Notes: generated from the letters alone by a model not told the origin. A DNA stretch of 64,000 nt from Rummeliibacillus pycnus_A (GCF_044359855.1 NZ_CP132291.1:3224001-3288000); one strand, 5' to 3'; positions 45,392-54,571 are shown, counted from the stretch's first letter. Program-made: numbers and translations.

Positions 45392-46195
45392 TTAGGCAGC
45401 TTCTAAGACCTGAGTTCGATATTCTACTGGACTTAGGTCTATTAATTTTGCCTTCATTCGTTTGTGATTATAATACTCGATATAATCATGTAGTTCTTGT
45501 TCAAAATGTTCCATACTCTCAAAATCCTGAAGATAAAGAAGTTCAGATTTTAACAAGCCAAAGAAATTTTCAATGACGGCGTTATCTAAACAGTTGCCCT
45601 TACGGGACATACTCTGCGTAATGTGGTGTTCTTGTAGGGTCTTCTGATACTTCTTCATTTGGTAATGCCATCCGGAATGTAGAATTACTTGATCTCCTGG
45701 TTGAAGACGATTAATAGCTTGATCTAACATCTCTCCAACAAGTCGATAAACAGGACGGCTCATCACTTTATACGCAATGATTTCACCATTACACAAATCT
45801 AACACAGGTGATAAATAACGTTTCTCTCCGAATAGATGAAATTCCGTAACGTCTGTTACCCATTTTTCATTCATTTTCTTTGCCTTAAAATCACGTTGTA
45901 ATAGATTTGGTGCGATTCGACCAACGGTCCCTTTGTAAGAACGATATTTCTTTATACGTACAAGACATTTTAAGCCCATCTGATTCATTAGACTATTAAT
46001 TGTTTTAGGATCGTGAGTATAACCATATTTCTTCAATTCTTTAGCTATACGACGGTAACCATAACGACCTTTATGTTCGTGGTAAATCATTTTAATTGCT
46101 TCTTTTACTTGTCCGTATTTATCAGTTTGATCTAATCGATTTTCCCAATAATAATACGTACTACGGGGAATGCCAGCGACTTTAACCAACTCCAC
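45392..46195 (-). CDS. IS3 transposase OrfB (integrase core), catalytic Asp-Gln missing
   Basis: 267 residues from a GTG; the frame is open further upstream and overlaps the orfA end in the -1 frame, so the natural product is an OrfAB fusion. HTH_21 region (MELVKVAGIPRSTYYYWENR), then rve core with the first Asp in WVTDVTEF and the Glu in CLDNAVIENFFG. The second Asp is normally in LHSDQGWHYQ; here it reads ILHSGWHYQM, an exact in-frame loss of Asp-Gln. Restoring it would give the family spacing DD(35)E. The element is therefore probably not able to transpose on its own. Confidence 0.85.
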   Translation of the reverse strand: MELVKVAGIPRSTYYYWENRLDQTDKYGQVKEAIKMIYHEHKGRYGYRRIAKELKKYGYTHDPKTINSLMNQMGLKCLVRIKKYRSYKGTVGRIAPNLLQRDFKAKKMNEKWVTDVTEFHLFGEKRYLSPVLDLCNGEIIAYKVMSRPVYRLVGEMLDQAINRLQPGDQVILHSGWHYQMKKYQKTLQEHHITQSMSRKGNCLDNAVIENFFGLLKSELLYLQDFESMEHFEQELHDYIEYYNHKRMKAKLIDLSPVEYRTQVLEAA

Positions 46196-46224
46196 AACGT
46201 CATATTTATGCTTTAGTTCAACTA

Positions 46225-46749
46225 TTACTTGCGCTTTGATTTTGTTTGTAATTTTTCTTGCATTTGAACTAAAGTATTTAACTTTTTTAAGTAGGCGTTC
46301 TCCATTTCTAAACGCTTTATCTTTGCTTGTAAAGCCTCTAGCGAGCCTTCATCTGATACTACAACTTTTGATTGCATCTTATTCGATTCTTTTTTCATTG
46401 GAGGGCGCCCCTTTTTCTTTGGTTCTAGCGCATCCAGCCCCTGTGTTTTTAATAACCATTCCCATTTATAAACTGTACTTGGAGAAGAAATATTAAAATT
46501 ACTCGCTGTTTCTCGAAGAGAAGCGCCTGTTTCGTTCATAAAATTAAGTACGTCTAGTTTAAACTGAACAGAGTAAGCTGTATAGTCTTTTTCAAAACCA
46601 TTCATTCCTTGGGCCTCAAATAATTTTACCCAGTTGATAACTTGAGATTTGGTTGAACCAATACTTTCTGCAATCTTTTTATAACTTTCAGTTCCATTTA
46701 AATAACGTTTCACTGCGTTTAATTTTGTCTCCATTGTAAATTTAGTCAT
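46225..46749 (-). CDS. IS3 transposase OrfA (helix-turn-helix)
   Basis: 174 residues. Two helix-turn-helix units (about 8-45, RYLNGTESYKKIAESIGSTK; and about 65-105, SLRETASNFNISSPSTVYKW) bind the terminal repeats; a leucine-zipper-like coiled coil (about 132-160, SLEALQAKIKRLEMENAYLK) mediates dimerisation. Full length for the group. The start lies 51 bp inside the right end of the IS. Confidence 0.85.
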   Translation of the reverse strand: MTKFTMETKLNAVKRYLNGTESYKKIAESIGSTKSQVINWVKLFEAQGMNGFEKDYTAYSVQFKLDVLNFMNETGASLRETASNFNISSPSTVYKWEWLLKTQGLDALEPKKKGRPPMKKESNKMQSKVVVSDEGSLEALQAKIKRLEMENAYLKKLNTLVQMQEKLQTKSKRK

Positions 46750-46831
46750 AAAAACACCCCGTAAATGTTAGTTAGTGTCTAACATTTACGGGGCAGTTCA
46801 GGGGACACGCTTTTTCTATTATTCTATTTAT

Positions 46832-48406
46832 CTACTTTGCTTTCAAATTCTCAACGGTAAACACTCGGCCGTAGTCATCTTTGTAGACGATATGTTCGCT
46901 GTTGAATTTTGTTGGGGAATCAAGTCCAGCAGCAGCTGCTACTCGGAAAAGTCCCTCACGCATTGTGATAATGTAGTTGGTTACACGATATTTTTTCTCT
47001 TCAACAATTAGACCGTTTTGTAATTTTGGATCCGTTGTTGCAACACCTGCTGGGCACTCATTAGTATGACAACGTTGAGCCATAATACATCCAACGGAAA
47101 TCATGAAGCCACGTGCAACATTGATAAGGTCAGCACCTAAGCCAAGAATAACAGCTGCTCGGTCTGATGTAATGATTTTACCTGATGCGATAATTTTAAC
47201 GCGATCGCGAACGTCGTGTTTTACAAGAGCATCATGTAAAAGGACAAGACCTGAGTGAATAGGAAGACCAACACTATCTGCTAAGTCTTGGAATGTCGCA
47301 CCTGTACCACCTTCAGCACCATCAATTGTGATAAAGTCTGGCCCTTTGCCAGTTTCTTTCATATATGAAGCAAGTTTTTCTGCATCTTCAGGGCTACCGA
47401 TTACAATTTTAATACCAACTGGTAGTCCACCAGCTTCGCGAATTTTATCAATAAACTCAAATAATGATGGTAAATCATCAAATTGACGGAAGCGGTTTGG
47501 ACTATTGATTGTTTTATGTGGTTCTACATTACGGATTTTTGCAATTTCTTCAGTTACTTTATCTGCTTCAACATGTCCACCACGAGTTTTTGCACCTTGG
47601 GCAAGTTTTAATTCGAAAGCTTTTACTTGTGGTATAGCAGCTTTTTCTTTTAACAATTCAAAACTAAATTCGCCTTCTTTTGTACGATATCCAAATAAAC
47701 CTGAACCAATTTGCGCGATTAAATCAGCACCACCAGCTAAATGGTGGTCTGAAACACCACCTTCACCAGTGTTCATCCATGAACCTTTAGCCATGCTAAT
47801 ACCTTTAGATAAAGCTGAAATGGCATTTTTACCTAATGCACCGTAACTCATTGCTGATTGTCCTACTAAACTACGAACGTGGAATGGTTCGCGACAATTT
47901 TGACCAATTACAACTGCATCTTCTTCTGGTAATAACCAAGGTTTGACGGTTACTTTTTCATTATGTTCTTTACGGTTGAACAATCCATCAGAATCAATCA
48001 CGTATTTTTGTGTTTCAACCGTTTGACTTTGGTCGACACGCATTTCATCTACTTGTTTAGTGAACATAGCGTTACGAATGTAGAATCCTGCTTCTTCAAA
48101 ATTACGTTTTGAGCCAAATCCAATGACATTTCCTAAGTATTTCCCAGGTAATACGACATGTAAAAACTCTTCACGACTAAAAGGTTTCCCTTTATGGTCA
48201 TCGTCGAACAGATATTGTCGAAGTTCCGGTCCGATTTTTTCTGTAATATAGCGCATTCTACCAAGAACCGGGAAGTTTCGTAGAATTGCATGTTGTTTTT
48301 GGTTTCGATCCATAAAATATAAAACTAAGAATGTAATACCAGGTATTACAACAAAAATAGCAATTAGTATAAGTAATAGTAAGAAGATTATCTTAAAGCC
48401 TTCCAT
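46832..48406 (-). CDS. yerD: FMN-binding glutamate synthase-like protein (YerD type)
   Basis: 524 residues, the size of B. subtilis YerD; the ATG at 48406 follows AAAGGGTGG (the GTG at 48415 is inside it). An N-terminal membrane segment (about 5-29) is followed by a glutamate synthase central barrel: TIDGAEGGTGATF for FMN/substrate and a 3Fe-4S Cys cluster in SVGCIMAQRCHTNECPAG. It lacks the glutaminase domain of GltA, so it is not a complete glutamate synthase; its electron donor and real substrate are unknown. Its terminator was split off by the IS. A cre-like site lies upstream. Confidence 0.85.
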   Translation of the reverse strand: MEGFKIIFLLLLILIAIFVVIPGITFLVLYFMDRNQKQHAILRNFPVLGRMRYITEKIGPELRQYLFDDDHKGKPFSREEFLHVVLPGKYLGNVIGFGSKRNFEEAGFYIRNAMFTKQVDEMRVDQSQTVETQKYVIDSDGLFNRKEHNEKVTVKPWLLPEEDAVVIGQNCREPFHVRSLVGQSAMSYGALGKNAISALSKGISMAKGSWMNTGEGGVSDHHLAGGADLIAQIGSGLFGYRTKEGEFSFELLKEKAAIPQVKAFELKLAQGAKTRGGHVEADKVTEEIAKIRNVEPHKTINSPNRFRQFDDLPSLFEFIDKIREAGGLPVGIKIVIGSPEDAEKLASYMKETGKGPDFITIDGAEGGTGATFQDLADSVGLPIHSGLVLLHDALVKHDVRDRVKIIASGKIITSDRAAVILGLGADLINVARGFMISVGCIMAQRCHTNECPAGVATTDPKLQNGLIVEEKKYRVTNYIITMREGLFRVAAAAGLDSPTKFNSEHIVYKDDYGRVFTVENLKAK

Positions 48407-48531
48407 AATAGCCACCCTTTTAATATTTGTGTCGAATTCGTGAATTCATCTAATTTGCGTATTAAATATATCACAAAACGAGATGAATTCAAGTGGTTGA
48501 ACCAAAAAATGTATTTATTTTAGGAAATGGT

Positions 48532-48545
48532 TGCAAACGCTTACC
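48532..48545. promoter_or_regulatory. Candidate CcpA cre site
   Basis: TGCAAACGCTTACC matches 12 of 14 positions of TGWAANCGNTNWCA. It lies 126-139 bp upstream of the YerD-like gene, so catabolite control of that gene is possible. Confidence 0.35.
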
Positions 48546-48661
48546 TTAAACAGAAAATTATTAGGTTGGCGCAATGAATGTCGTAAACAACACTTAGCAT
48601 GCTTTTGGGTTATTTCTAATTTATTTCACTATATCTGATGGCTTTTTCATTCATTTCAGCA

Positions 48662-48702
48662 AAAAAGACGATTAGAGTAAATCACTCTAATCGTCTTTTT
48701 TA
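48662..48702. terminator. Bidirectional terminator
   Basis: AAAAAGACGATTAGAGT/ACTCTAATCGTCTTTTT, 17-bp perfect stem; it ends brnQ on the minus strand. Confidence 0.9.
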
Positions 48703-48709
48703 AATCAAA

Positions 48710-50050
48710 CTAATTTTCTTTTTTCGTAACTATAGTAATCACATAACCTATGATTGCACCAATGATTGCTGGAACTAACCAGCCAATGCCTGATGAATAT
48801 AGAGGTAAATGACTAAGTAAAGCATCGTAAGCTTTGATGTCGATTACTTTCGCACCTTTTAATCCGTCATAGATACTAACTAGTCCAGTGAAGATTAATG
48901 CAACGATATAAACAGGACGTGCATCATTGAATAGGTTAGAAACTAGAATTAATATCATTAGTACGATAGCTAATGGATAGATCATGTTCAATACAGGACC
49001 TGAGACAGCTAACATTTTTTCAAGACCAAAATTAGAAATGACTGTACTGAAAATCGCGAAAATCCATACCCATGTTTTATATGAAAGTGCTGGAATAATT
49101 TTATGGAAGAATTCAGATGAAGCAGTCATTAAACCAATTGAAGTTGTAAGACATGCTAGCATAATTACAAGTGTCAGTAAATAATTCCCGAAGTCACCAT
49201 ATAAGACATAAGCTGATTTTGTAATAACATCTGATCCAGTACCGATAAAACCTATTGTTTTAACACTGGATGATCCAATATATCCAAGTGAGATATAAAC
49301 AAGAGCAAGTCCAATAGCTGCAATAAAAGCTGCGAAGATTGTTGTTTTTACAACAGTTGGACGGTGGGTAATATTTTTACCTTTTAGAGCCTCAACGATT
49401 ACAATACCGAAGATTAATGCAGCAAGGAAGTCCATTGTTTGATAACCTTGGATGAATCCTGAAGAGAATGCTTTGTGTAAGTAATCAGCTACAACTGTAA
49501 CTTTTGCTTCACCATGACCAGCCATTGGAGTAACAATTGATTTAATTGCCAGTGCAGCAATGACGATTAATAGTGCTGGTGTTAGTATTTTACCTACACG
49601 GTCAATTAATTTACTTGGGTTCAATGCAAAGAACATTGTAATCCCGAAGAAAAGGATTGAGAAAATAACTAATGGCCAGCTACTTTCTAATAAAGCACCA
49701 TGTAGATATGGTTTAACACCTAAATCGAATGAAACTGTACCAGTTCGTGGCATTGCAAAAAATGGTCCAATTGCAAGATAAATAATTGATGTGAAGATAA
49801 TACCGAATGCCGGGCTAATACGACCAGCCATATCTTGAAGTTCACCACCAGATTTTGCAACGGTGATAACACCTAATAATGGAAGACCGACACCAGTAAT
49901 TAAGAAACCAATTATAGCAACAGCAAAGTGTTCGCCGGATTCTTGTCCTAATTGTGGAGGGAAGATAATGTTTCCGGCACCCAGGAACAATGCAAAAAGC
50001 ATGAACCCAACCGACACTTTTTCCCACAGAGGAAGATTTTGATTCTGCAT
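48710..50050 (-). CDS. brnQ: Branched-chain amino acid carrier BrnQ (LIVCS family)
   Basis: 446 residues with about 12 membrane segments. The N-terminal FMLFALFLGAGNIIFPPQLGQ and the later PRTGTVSFDLGV are signatures of the family, which imports Leu, Ile and Val with Na+ or H+. AAAGGAGTC precedes the ATG. A CodY-like box about 100 bp upstream fits the usual control of branched-chain amino-acid uptake. Single gene with a strong terminator. Confidence 0.92.
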   Translation of the reverse strand: MQNQNLPLWEKVSVGFMLFALFLGAGNIIFPPQLGQESGEHFAVAIIGFLITGVGLPLLGVITVAKSGGELQDMAGRISPAFGIIFTSIIYLAIGPFFAMPRTGTVSFDLGVKPYLHGALLESSWPLVIFSILFFGITMFFALNPSKLIDRVGKILTPALLIVIAALAIKSIVTPMAGHGEAKVTVVADYLHKAFSSGFIQGYQTMDFLAALIFGIVIVEALKGKNITHRPTVVKTTIFAAFIAAIGLALVYISLGYIGSSSVKTIGFIGTGSDVITKSAYVLYGDFGNYLLTLVIMLACLTTSIGLMTASSEFFHKIIPALSYKTWVWIFAIFSTVISNFGLEKMLAVSGPVLNMIYPLAIVLMILILVSNLFNDARPVYIVALIFTGLVSIYDGLKGAKVIDIKAYDALLSHLPLYSSGIGWLVPAIIGAIIGYVITIVTKKEN

Positions 50051-50141
50051 AAAGAAGACTCCTTTAAAATGTACTTGCGTATAATCTCTGAAAGATTTTA
50101 TGAAATTAGAACGCTAATTATAAAAGTGATTAAATATTCGT

Positions 50142-50156
50142 TGTTATCTGAAAATT
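50142..50156. promoter_or_regulatory. Candidate CodY box upstream of brnQ
   Basis: TGTTATCTGAAAATT matches AATTTTCWGAAAATT at 12 of 15 positions, 92-106 bp before the brnQ start. The remaining 50157-50400 region shows nothing. Confidence 0.4.
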
Positions 50157-50401
50157 CTAATTACAACGGTTGTAAAAAGTTACTTGAATAGATTAACATG
50201 AATATGTCAAGAATGGAACCTCAAATTGTGATGAAAAAGTGAAAACTTATACTAAAAGGGCATAATATTCTAAAATAAAAGAAAATTATGAACAAACTGA
50301 TTATTAAGGGGGTATAAAGGATTATTAAGAGTTTGTAGATTCATATAAAGAACTTTATCTTTATGATAGATTGTTGCTGAAGAGAATTTTTACAGGTTTC
50401 A

Positions 50402-50711
50402 ATGGGACAATATATCATTGCGAAACGGAGACAACTAAACTCTTTTTATGATTCATATGAAAAAATAATCGATAAACTTGATTTAGTTCAAGAAAAGAAA
50501 TCACGTAGCTAAGGAAGAAAAAACAAATACAATAGAATTTATTGAACATCTAAACCATACGATAACAAGTAGAACTCCACATATTGAACATACAAACCAA
50601 ATTTCTTTGGAAAATAAATCTACTGTTAAATAGTTTTCAGTTTTAATGGATGACTTACATAAGCAAACTCATGGTATGCACACATCAACTGAGAAATTCA
50701 GCTTGTCGTAA
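50402..50711 (+). pseudogene. Broken gene of unknown family
   Basis: Frame 1 from the ATG at 50402 reads MGQYIIAKRRQLNSFYDSYE, then KIIDKLDLVQEKKSRS and stops at 50512. The next frame continues at once with VAKEEKTNTIEFIEHLNHTI and SRTPHIEHTNQISLENKS, meets a TAG at 50631-50633 and goes on as FSVLMDDLHKQTHGMHTSTE to a TAA at 50709. The composition is protein-like throughout, so one frameshift (near 50500-50510) and one nonsense change explain it better than chance. Weak ribosome site. I do not recognise the family; it looks helical and cytosolic. Confidence 0.5.
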
Positions 50712-50765
50712 AACTAAAGTGATTGAAAATTCAAGGGAATGGATACATACTAAAAATGATTTATG

Positions 50766-50796
50766 ATCTCCTGGCTGATTTGCCAGGAGATTTCTA
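50766..50796 (+). terminator. Rho-independent terminator
   Basis: Perfect 10-bp stem ATCTCCTGGC/GCCAGGAGAT, weak T run (TTCTAAT). It lies 55 bp after the broken gene and supports that it once was a transcribed unit. Confidence 0.6.
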
Positions 50797-51012
50797 ATGA
50801 ACTTGAAACAATTTAAGTCTTAAATACGTCATAGTAGAGGATAAAGAAAAAGTACGAACATAGTAATATGCTAAGAAATTAATTGAAACAGAGTGTTATT
50901 TTCCTGAAATCGTGCTATAATACTTCTTGTATTCGATGATGACTAGCATTTGAATGCGTTTTTTATTGCGCATTTATTAATATATGTAGAGTTTATAAGG
51001 AGGACGGGTAAT

Positions 51013-52050
51013 ATGAATTACCTAGCATTAGTTGTAGCCTTTGTCGCTTCAATTCTTTTGACTCCGCTTGTTAAACGACTCGCATACCGTATTGGTGCCG
51101 TCGATAAACCAAATTATCGTAAAGTGCATGCCCATATTATGCCTCGATTAGGCGGATTAGCTATCTTCCTAGCATTTCTTATAGGTGTAGTTGTTGCACG
51201 CCCTATGGATGAATCAATGATTGCAATCTTAATTGGAAGCTTTGTTATTATTGTGACAGGCGTCCTTGATGATATGCTTGAAATCTCTCCAAAAGCAAAA
51301 TTGATTGGGCAAACAATTGCCGCTGTAATCGTTATTTTCTTTGGTGATGTTCGAATTGATTCTATTAATTTACCATTCGATGGCGAATTGAATTTCGGTT
51401 ACTTAAGTATTCCATTAACTTTAATTTGGATAATTGGTATTACGAATGCGATTAACTTAATAGATGGATTAGATGGCCTTGCAGCTGGTGTTTCAACAAT
51501 TTCATTGATCACGCTTGCTGGCATGGCGTTCATAATGAGTAACACATTTGTACTTGCAATGGCATTAATCCTTGCAGCTAGTACATGTGGTTTCTTATTC
51601 TATAATTTCCACCCTGCGAAAATTTTCATGGGTGACACCGGGGCATTATTCCTCGGATTTATGATTTCTGTTTTAGCATTACTCGGATTTAAAAACGTAA
51701 CGTTTTTTTCTTTAGTAATTCCTATTATTATGTTAGGTGTTCCAATTTCAGATACATTCTTTGCTATTTTGCGTCGTTTGATAAACAAACAACCACCATT
51801 TAGCCCAGATAAATCTCACTTGCATCACCGTTTGATGAGTATTGGCTTTACACACCGCCAAACTGTATTAATCATTTATGGTATTGCTGCAATGTTCGGT
51901 TTAGCAGCAATCATCTTCTCAATGGCAAAACTTTGGGGAGCTATCCTTCTAATCACAGTAATATTAATATCAATCGAGTTATTCGTTGAAGTGATAGGAC
52001 TAGCAGGAAACAATTATCGCCCATTGTTAAACTTAGTACGGAAGAAATAA
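51013..52050 (+). CDS. tagO: Undecaprenyl-phosphate GlcNAc-1-phosphate transferase TagO
   Basis: 345 residues; the ATG at 51013 follows AAGGAGGACGG. About ten membrane segments. Family motifs: PNYRKVHAHIMPRLGG near residue 35, GVLDDMLEISPKAKLIGQ near residue 80, the catalytic NLIDGLDGLAAG near residue 152, and a terminal HHRLMSIGFTHRQ. It starts wall teichoic acid or secondary wall polymer synthesis on the lipid carrier; TagA (34753) would act next. Position next to the LCP gene and yvyE matches B. subtilis. Strong terminator follows. Confidence 0.92.
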   Translation: MNYLALVVAFVASILLTPLVKRLAYRIGAVDKPNYRKVHAHIMPRLGGLAIFLAFLIGVVVARPMDESMIAILIGSFVIIVTGVLDDMLEISPKAKLIGQTIAAVIVIFFGDVRIDSINLPFDGELNFGYLSIPLTLIWIIGITNAINLIDGLDGLAAGVSTISLITLAGMAFIMSNTFVLAMALILAASTCGFLFYNFHPAKIFMGDTGALFLGFMISVLALLGFKNVTFFSLVIPIIMLGVPISDTFFAILRRLINKQPPFSPDKSHLHHRLMSIGFTHRQTVLIIYGIAAMFGLAAIIFSMAKLWGAILLITVILISIELFVEVIGLAGNNYRPLLNLVRKK

Positions 52051-52066
52051 AACTATATAACAATCA

Positions 52067-52118
52067 GAGTGAACTAAAAGATCCTTAGATAACGATCTTT
52101 TAGTGTCACTCTTTTTTA
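52067..52118 (+). terminator. Rho-independent terminator
   Basis: AGAGTGaACTAAAAGATC/GATCTTTTAGTgtCACTCT followed by T6; ends tagO. Confidence 0.85.
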
Positions 52119-52189
52119 TTTATAAATGAAATTTAGTATTGTAGTATTTATAATGTTGTACTTGCATAGGGATATAAATTGTTGAGGAC

Positions 52190-52282
52190 GCAAATGCAAT
52201 ATAAAAAGTAGCAAGTAAACTGGTCAAAGTCGCAAATATATCATCGGAAATCGCAAGTAAAATGGTAGAATTCGCAAGTAAA
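52190..52282 (+). repeat. 21-bp phased GCAAGTAAA array, locus 2
   Basis: Core units start at 52190 (GCAAATGCA), 52211, 52232 (GCAAATATA), 52253 and 52274, all exactly 21 bp apart. Header TAAATTGTTGAGGACGCAAA matches the other loci. It sits between the tagO terminator and the converging LCP gene. Confidence 0.85.
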
Positions 52283-52395
52283 TTTCCCCTGCAATTTAAT
52301 AATATGTCCGAAAATAAATTTCACTCAAAAATGAGTCGTAATTCAAACTTATAAAGAACCGAATAGATCGTAAGGATTTTATTATTCGTGAAAGA

Positions 52396-52412
52396 ATAGA
52401 AAAGCGGTACCA
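52396..52412 (+). other. Orphan T-box-like sequence
   Basis: AAAAGCGGTACCACGG resembles the T-box AGGGTGGTACCRCG core but with altered left half; no terminator of T-box type and no plus-strand gene follow. Possibly a decayed leader. The rest of 52283-52500 shows nothing. Confidence 0.2.
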
Positions 52413-52500
52413 CGGATAAATGGAGAAATATCTTATTCAAATACAATTTGAAAGAACGAGATCATCTCACACCTACGGGTCAATCAGTCTCACATACAAA

Positions 52501-52546
52501 TAAAAACAAAGGCATCTATCAGCAAAAGCTGTTAGATGCCTTTTTA
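52501..52546. terminator. Bidirectional terminator
   Basis: AAAGGCATCTAtCAGC/GCTGtTAGATGCCTTT stem; ends the minus-strand LCP gene. Confidence 0.85.
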
Positions 52547-53734
52547 TTATTGGTTATTGTTCGAGTTATTATTCGAACTGTAATTTGAGTTATAGTTGCT
52601 ACCAGAACCAGAGCCGCTATAGTTACTACTTGAACCTGATTTATAATCTGATCCATATCCATTACTATTGGTGTTTGTTGTATTGTTATTCGTGTTCGTT
52701 GTTGAGTTATTATTCGGATTTGTTTTTGATTTGTTAATTTCGTTTGCTGTAAGACCTAAATGTTTTTGCAGTGTTTGTTTAACCTCTGCAAGATTATTGT
52801 TATCTAGCTTGTAATAGTAAATACCAGTTGACATATCATCATAACCTTTTAAAGATAGGGAATCGACTTTTGGCATACCGTTCTTTAAGTAAGCAGCAAG
52901 TGATTTCATCTCACCGAATGTCATGTTGGTTTTCATATTGTTACCTACAGCAGCTAAAATATCATCGTATTTTGTAAGTGATGTAATAGAAGAAGCTTTT
53001 TTAATAATGGCTTCTAAAATCATTTGTTGGCGTTCGCCACGTTTAATGTCATTATCTTGATGGCGTGTACGTGCAAGAGCTAATGCTTCTCGACCATTTA
53101 ATGTTTGCATTCCTGGTTTTAAGTTAACTGTACGTTTATCATTTTCATCAAGTTCATGCATTGCATACGGTACATTTACTTCGATTCCGCCAAGTGCATC
53201 TACAATTTGGATAAAAGAGTCGAAGTTTAAACGATAATAATAATCTACTGGAACGTTTAGTAGATTTTCAACTGTATCAATTGTCGCTTGAGTGCCACCG
53301 AACGCGTGAGCGTGTGTAATTTTATCATAATGACCTACATAAGGAATATACACATATGAATCTCGAGGAATACTTAATAATTTTACAGATTTATCTTTGT
53401 TGTTTAATGTTGCAAGCATAAGAGAATCTGAGCGTGAGTGGTCAGAACCTTGTTCCCTCTTTTCACTATCATCGATCCCAACAAATAAAATGGAAATATT
53501 GTCTTTTAAAGGCTCAACTTTTGCATCCCTTAATTCGGATTTAACGCGTGTATTATTTTTATCGAAAGCTTTATTTGCAGCTTTTTCGCCTTGCTTATAT
53601 AGGTAGAAAGCATAAGCTCCAGTAGAAACAATCATTAAAGAAATCAATATTAAAAAGATTTTTAAAAACAAATGCTTCTTCTTTTTCTTAGGTACTTTTC
53701 TCTCCTTTTTTGCCTGTACTCTTGAATTTGTCAT
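52547..53734 (-). CDS. LytR-CpsA-Psr (LCP) family wall polymer ligase
   Basis: 395 residues. Basic cytoplasmic N terminus, one membrane segment (about 22-44), then the LCP domain (about 78-300) with the Arg/Asp residues in DHSRSDSLMLA and LLSIPRDSYV that bind the pyrophosphate lipid, and ALALARTRHQDND. The C-terminal 60 residues are an Asn/Ser/Gly/Tyr low-complexity tail. LCP enzymes attach teichoic acid-like polymers to peptidoglycan. The place between tagO and yvyE corresponds to B. subtilis YvhJ (TagV). AGAGGAG precedes the ATG. Confidence 0.9.
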   Translation of the reverse strand: MTNSRVQAKKERKVPKKKKKHLFLKIFLILISLMIVSTGAYAFYLYKQGEKAANKAFDKNNTRVKSELRDAKVEPLKDNISILFVGIDDSEKREQGSDHSRSDSLMLATLNNKDKSVKLLSIPRDSYVYIPYVGHYDKITHAHAFGGTQATIDTVENLLNVPVDYYYRLNFDSFIQIVDALGGIEVNVPYAMHELDENDKRTVNLKPGMQTLNGREALALARTRHQDNDIKRGERQQMILEAIIKKASSITSLTKYDDILAAVGNNMKTNMTFGEMKSLAAYLKNGMPKVDSLSLKGYDDMSTGIYYYKLDNNNLAEVKQTLQKHLGLTANEINKSKTNPNNNSTTNTNNNTTNTNSNGYGSDYKSGSSSNYSGSGSGSNYNSNYSSNNNSNNNQ

Positions 53735-53867
53735 ATATAATCTCCTCTAAATTAGGAATACTAATCTACATGTTGTATTGACGCTAACACAAAAATAAAG
53801 TTTCCGCTTTTTGTGCAACGAATTTAATTATACTATGAGGAATTAAATCAGTAAAATGAAATTTAGG

Positions 53868-54503
53868 TTATATTCTGTCAAATTCCAGAAATATCTTGTC
53901 GACACATGTAATAATAGCTTGCCCATTTGTTATTTCGGTAAGCCATTCCATGAACTTAGAGTCTTCCTCTTTTGGAACAAAGACATAAATTTCCACATGA
54001 CCTGCATAGTTTATGTCCCTTATAATATAGGAAGAGTTTCGAATTTCATTTTCAAGTTTCCCTAACCAAACATATTCGACATCAATCTTCATAAGATGAT
54101 GGACTCTACGTTCAACAATACCAGAAGCATCAATTCCAGATGTAGTGGCCTTACCATAAGCACGGACTAATCCTCCTGCACCTAATTTAATGCCCCCGAA
54201 GTATCGAGTGATAACAACTACAGTATCCTGTAAATGTTGTTTTTTTAGCACTTCTAAAATGGGCACTCCAGCTGTTCCACTTGGTTCACCATCATCATTT
54301 GCTTTCTGGATTTGGTCGTGTTCTCCAATTAGGTATGCAGAACAATTATGAGTAGCCGAGGAATGTTCTTTTTTTATGGATTGAATAAATTCTATAGCTT
54401 CTTGTTCGGATTCCACTCTTTTGCAGTTAGCGATAAATCTGGATTTGGATATTACTATTTCACTGGTTTCAGTACTTTTTAGTGTTAAATAATTTTTTCG
54501 CAT
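53868..54503 (-). CDS. yvyE: YigZ/YvyE family (IMPACT-like) protein
   Basis: 211 residues. The N-terminal UPF0029 domain carries SSATHNCSAYLIGEHD, ANDDGEPSGTAGVPIL and VVVITRYFGGIKLGAGGLVRAYG, the strongest motifs of the family; a C-terminal DUF1949 ferredoxin-like domain follows from about residue 135. Role unclear; the family is related to the eukaryotic GCN1-binding IMPACT protein. GAGGAG lies upstream of the ATG. Conserved neighbour of degS in Bacillales. Confidence 0.9.
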   Translation of the reverse strand: MRKNYLTLKSTETSEIVISKSRFIANCKRVESEQEAIEFIQSIKKEHSSATHNCSAYLIGEHDQIQKANDDGEPSGTAGVPILEVLKKQHLQDTVVVITRYFGGIKLGAGGLVRAYGKATTSGIDASGIVERRVHHLMKIDVEYVWLGKLENEIRNSSYIIRDINYAGHVEIYVFVPKEEDSKFMEWLTEITNGQAIITCVDKIFLEFDRI

Positions 54504-54571
54504 GTTACACTCCTCATTAAATAGGTATTCCCTAATGAAACCTTTGACATCTTCTTGACATCAAAAATTAA

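Larger units (their letters stand above)
45361..46800 (-). mobile_element. IS3-family (IS150-group-like) insertion sequence, 1,440 bp
   Basis: Inverted ends TGAACTG(a/c)(t/c)CC..TAAA..TTAGACA: left TGAACTGATCCAATAAAGTT at 45361, right (reverse complement) TGAACTGCCCCGTAAATGTT ending at 46800. Flanked by GGGG on both sides, a likely 4-bp target duplication. Contains orfA and orfB in the arrangement used for -1 frameshifting. An extra hairpin GTAAATGTTAG/CTAACATTTAC lies inside the right end. Confidence 0.88.
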
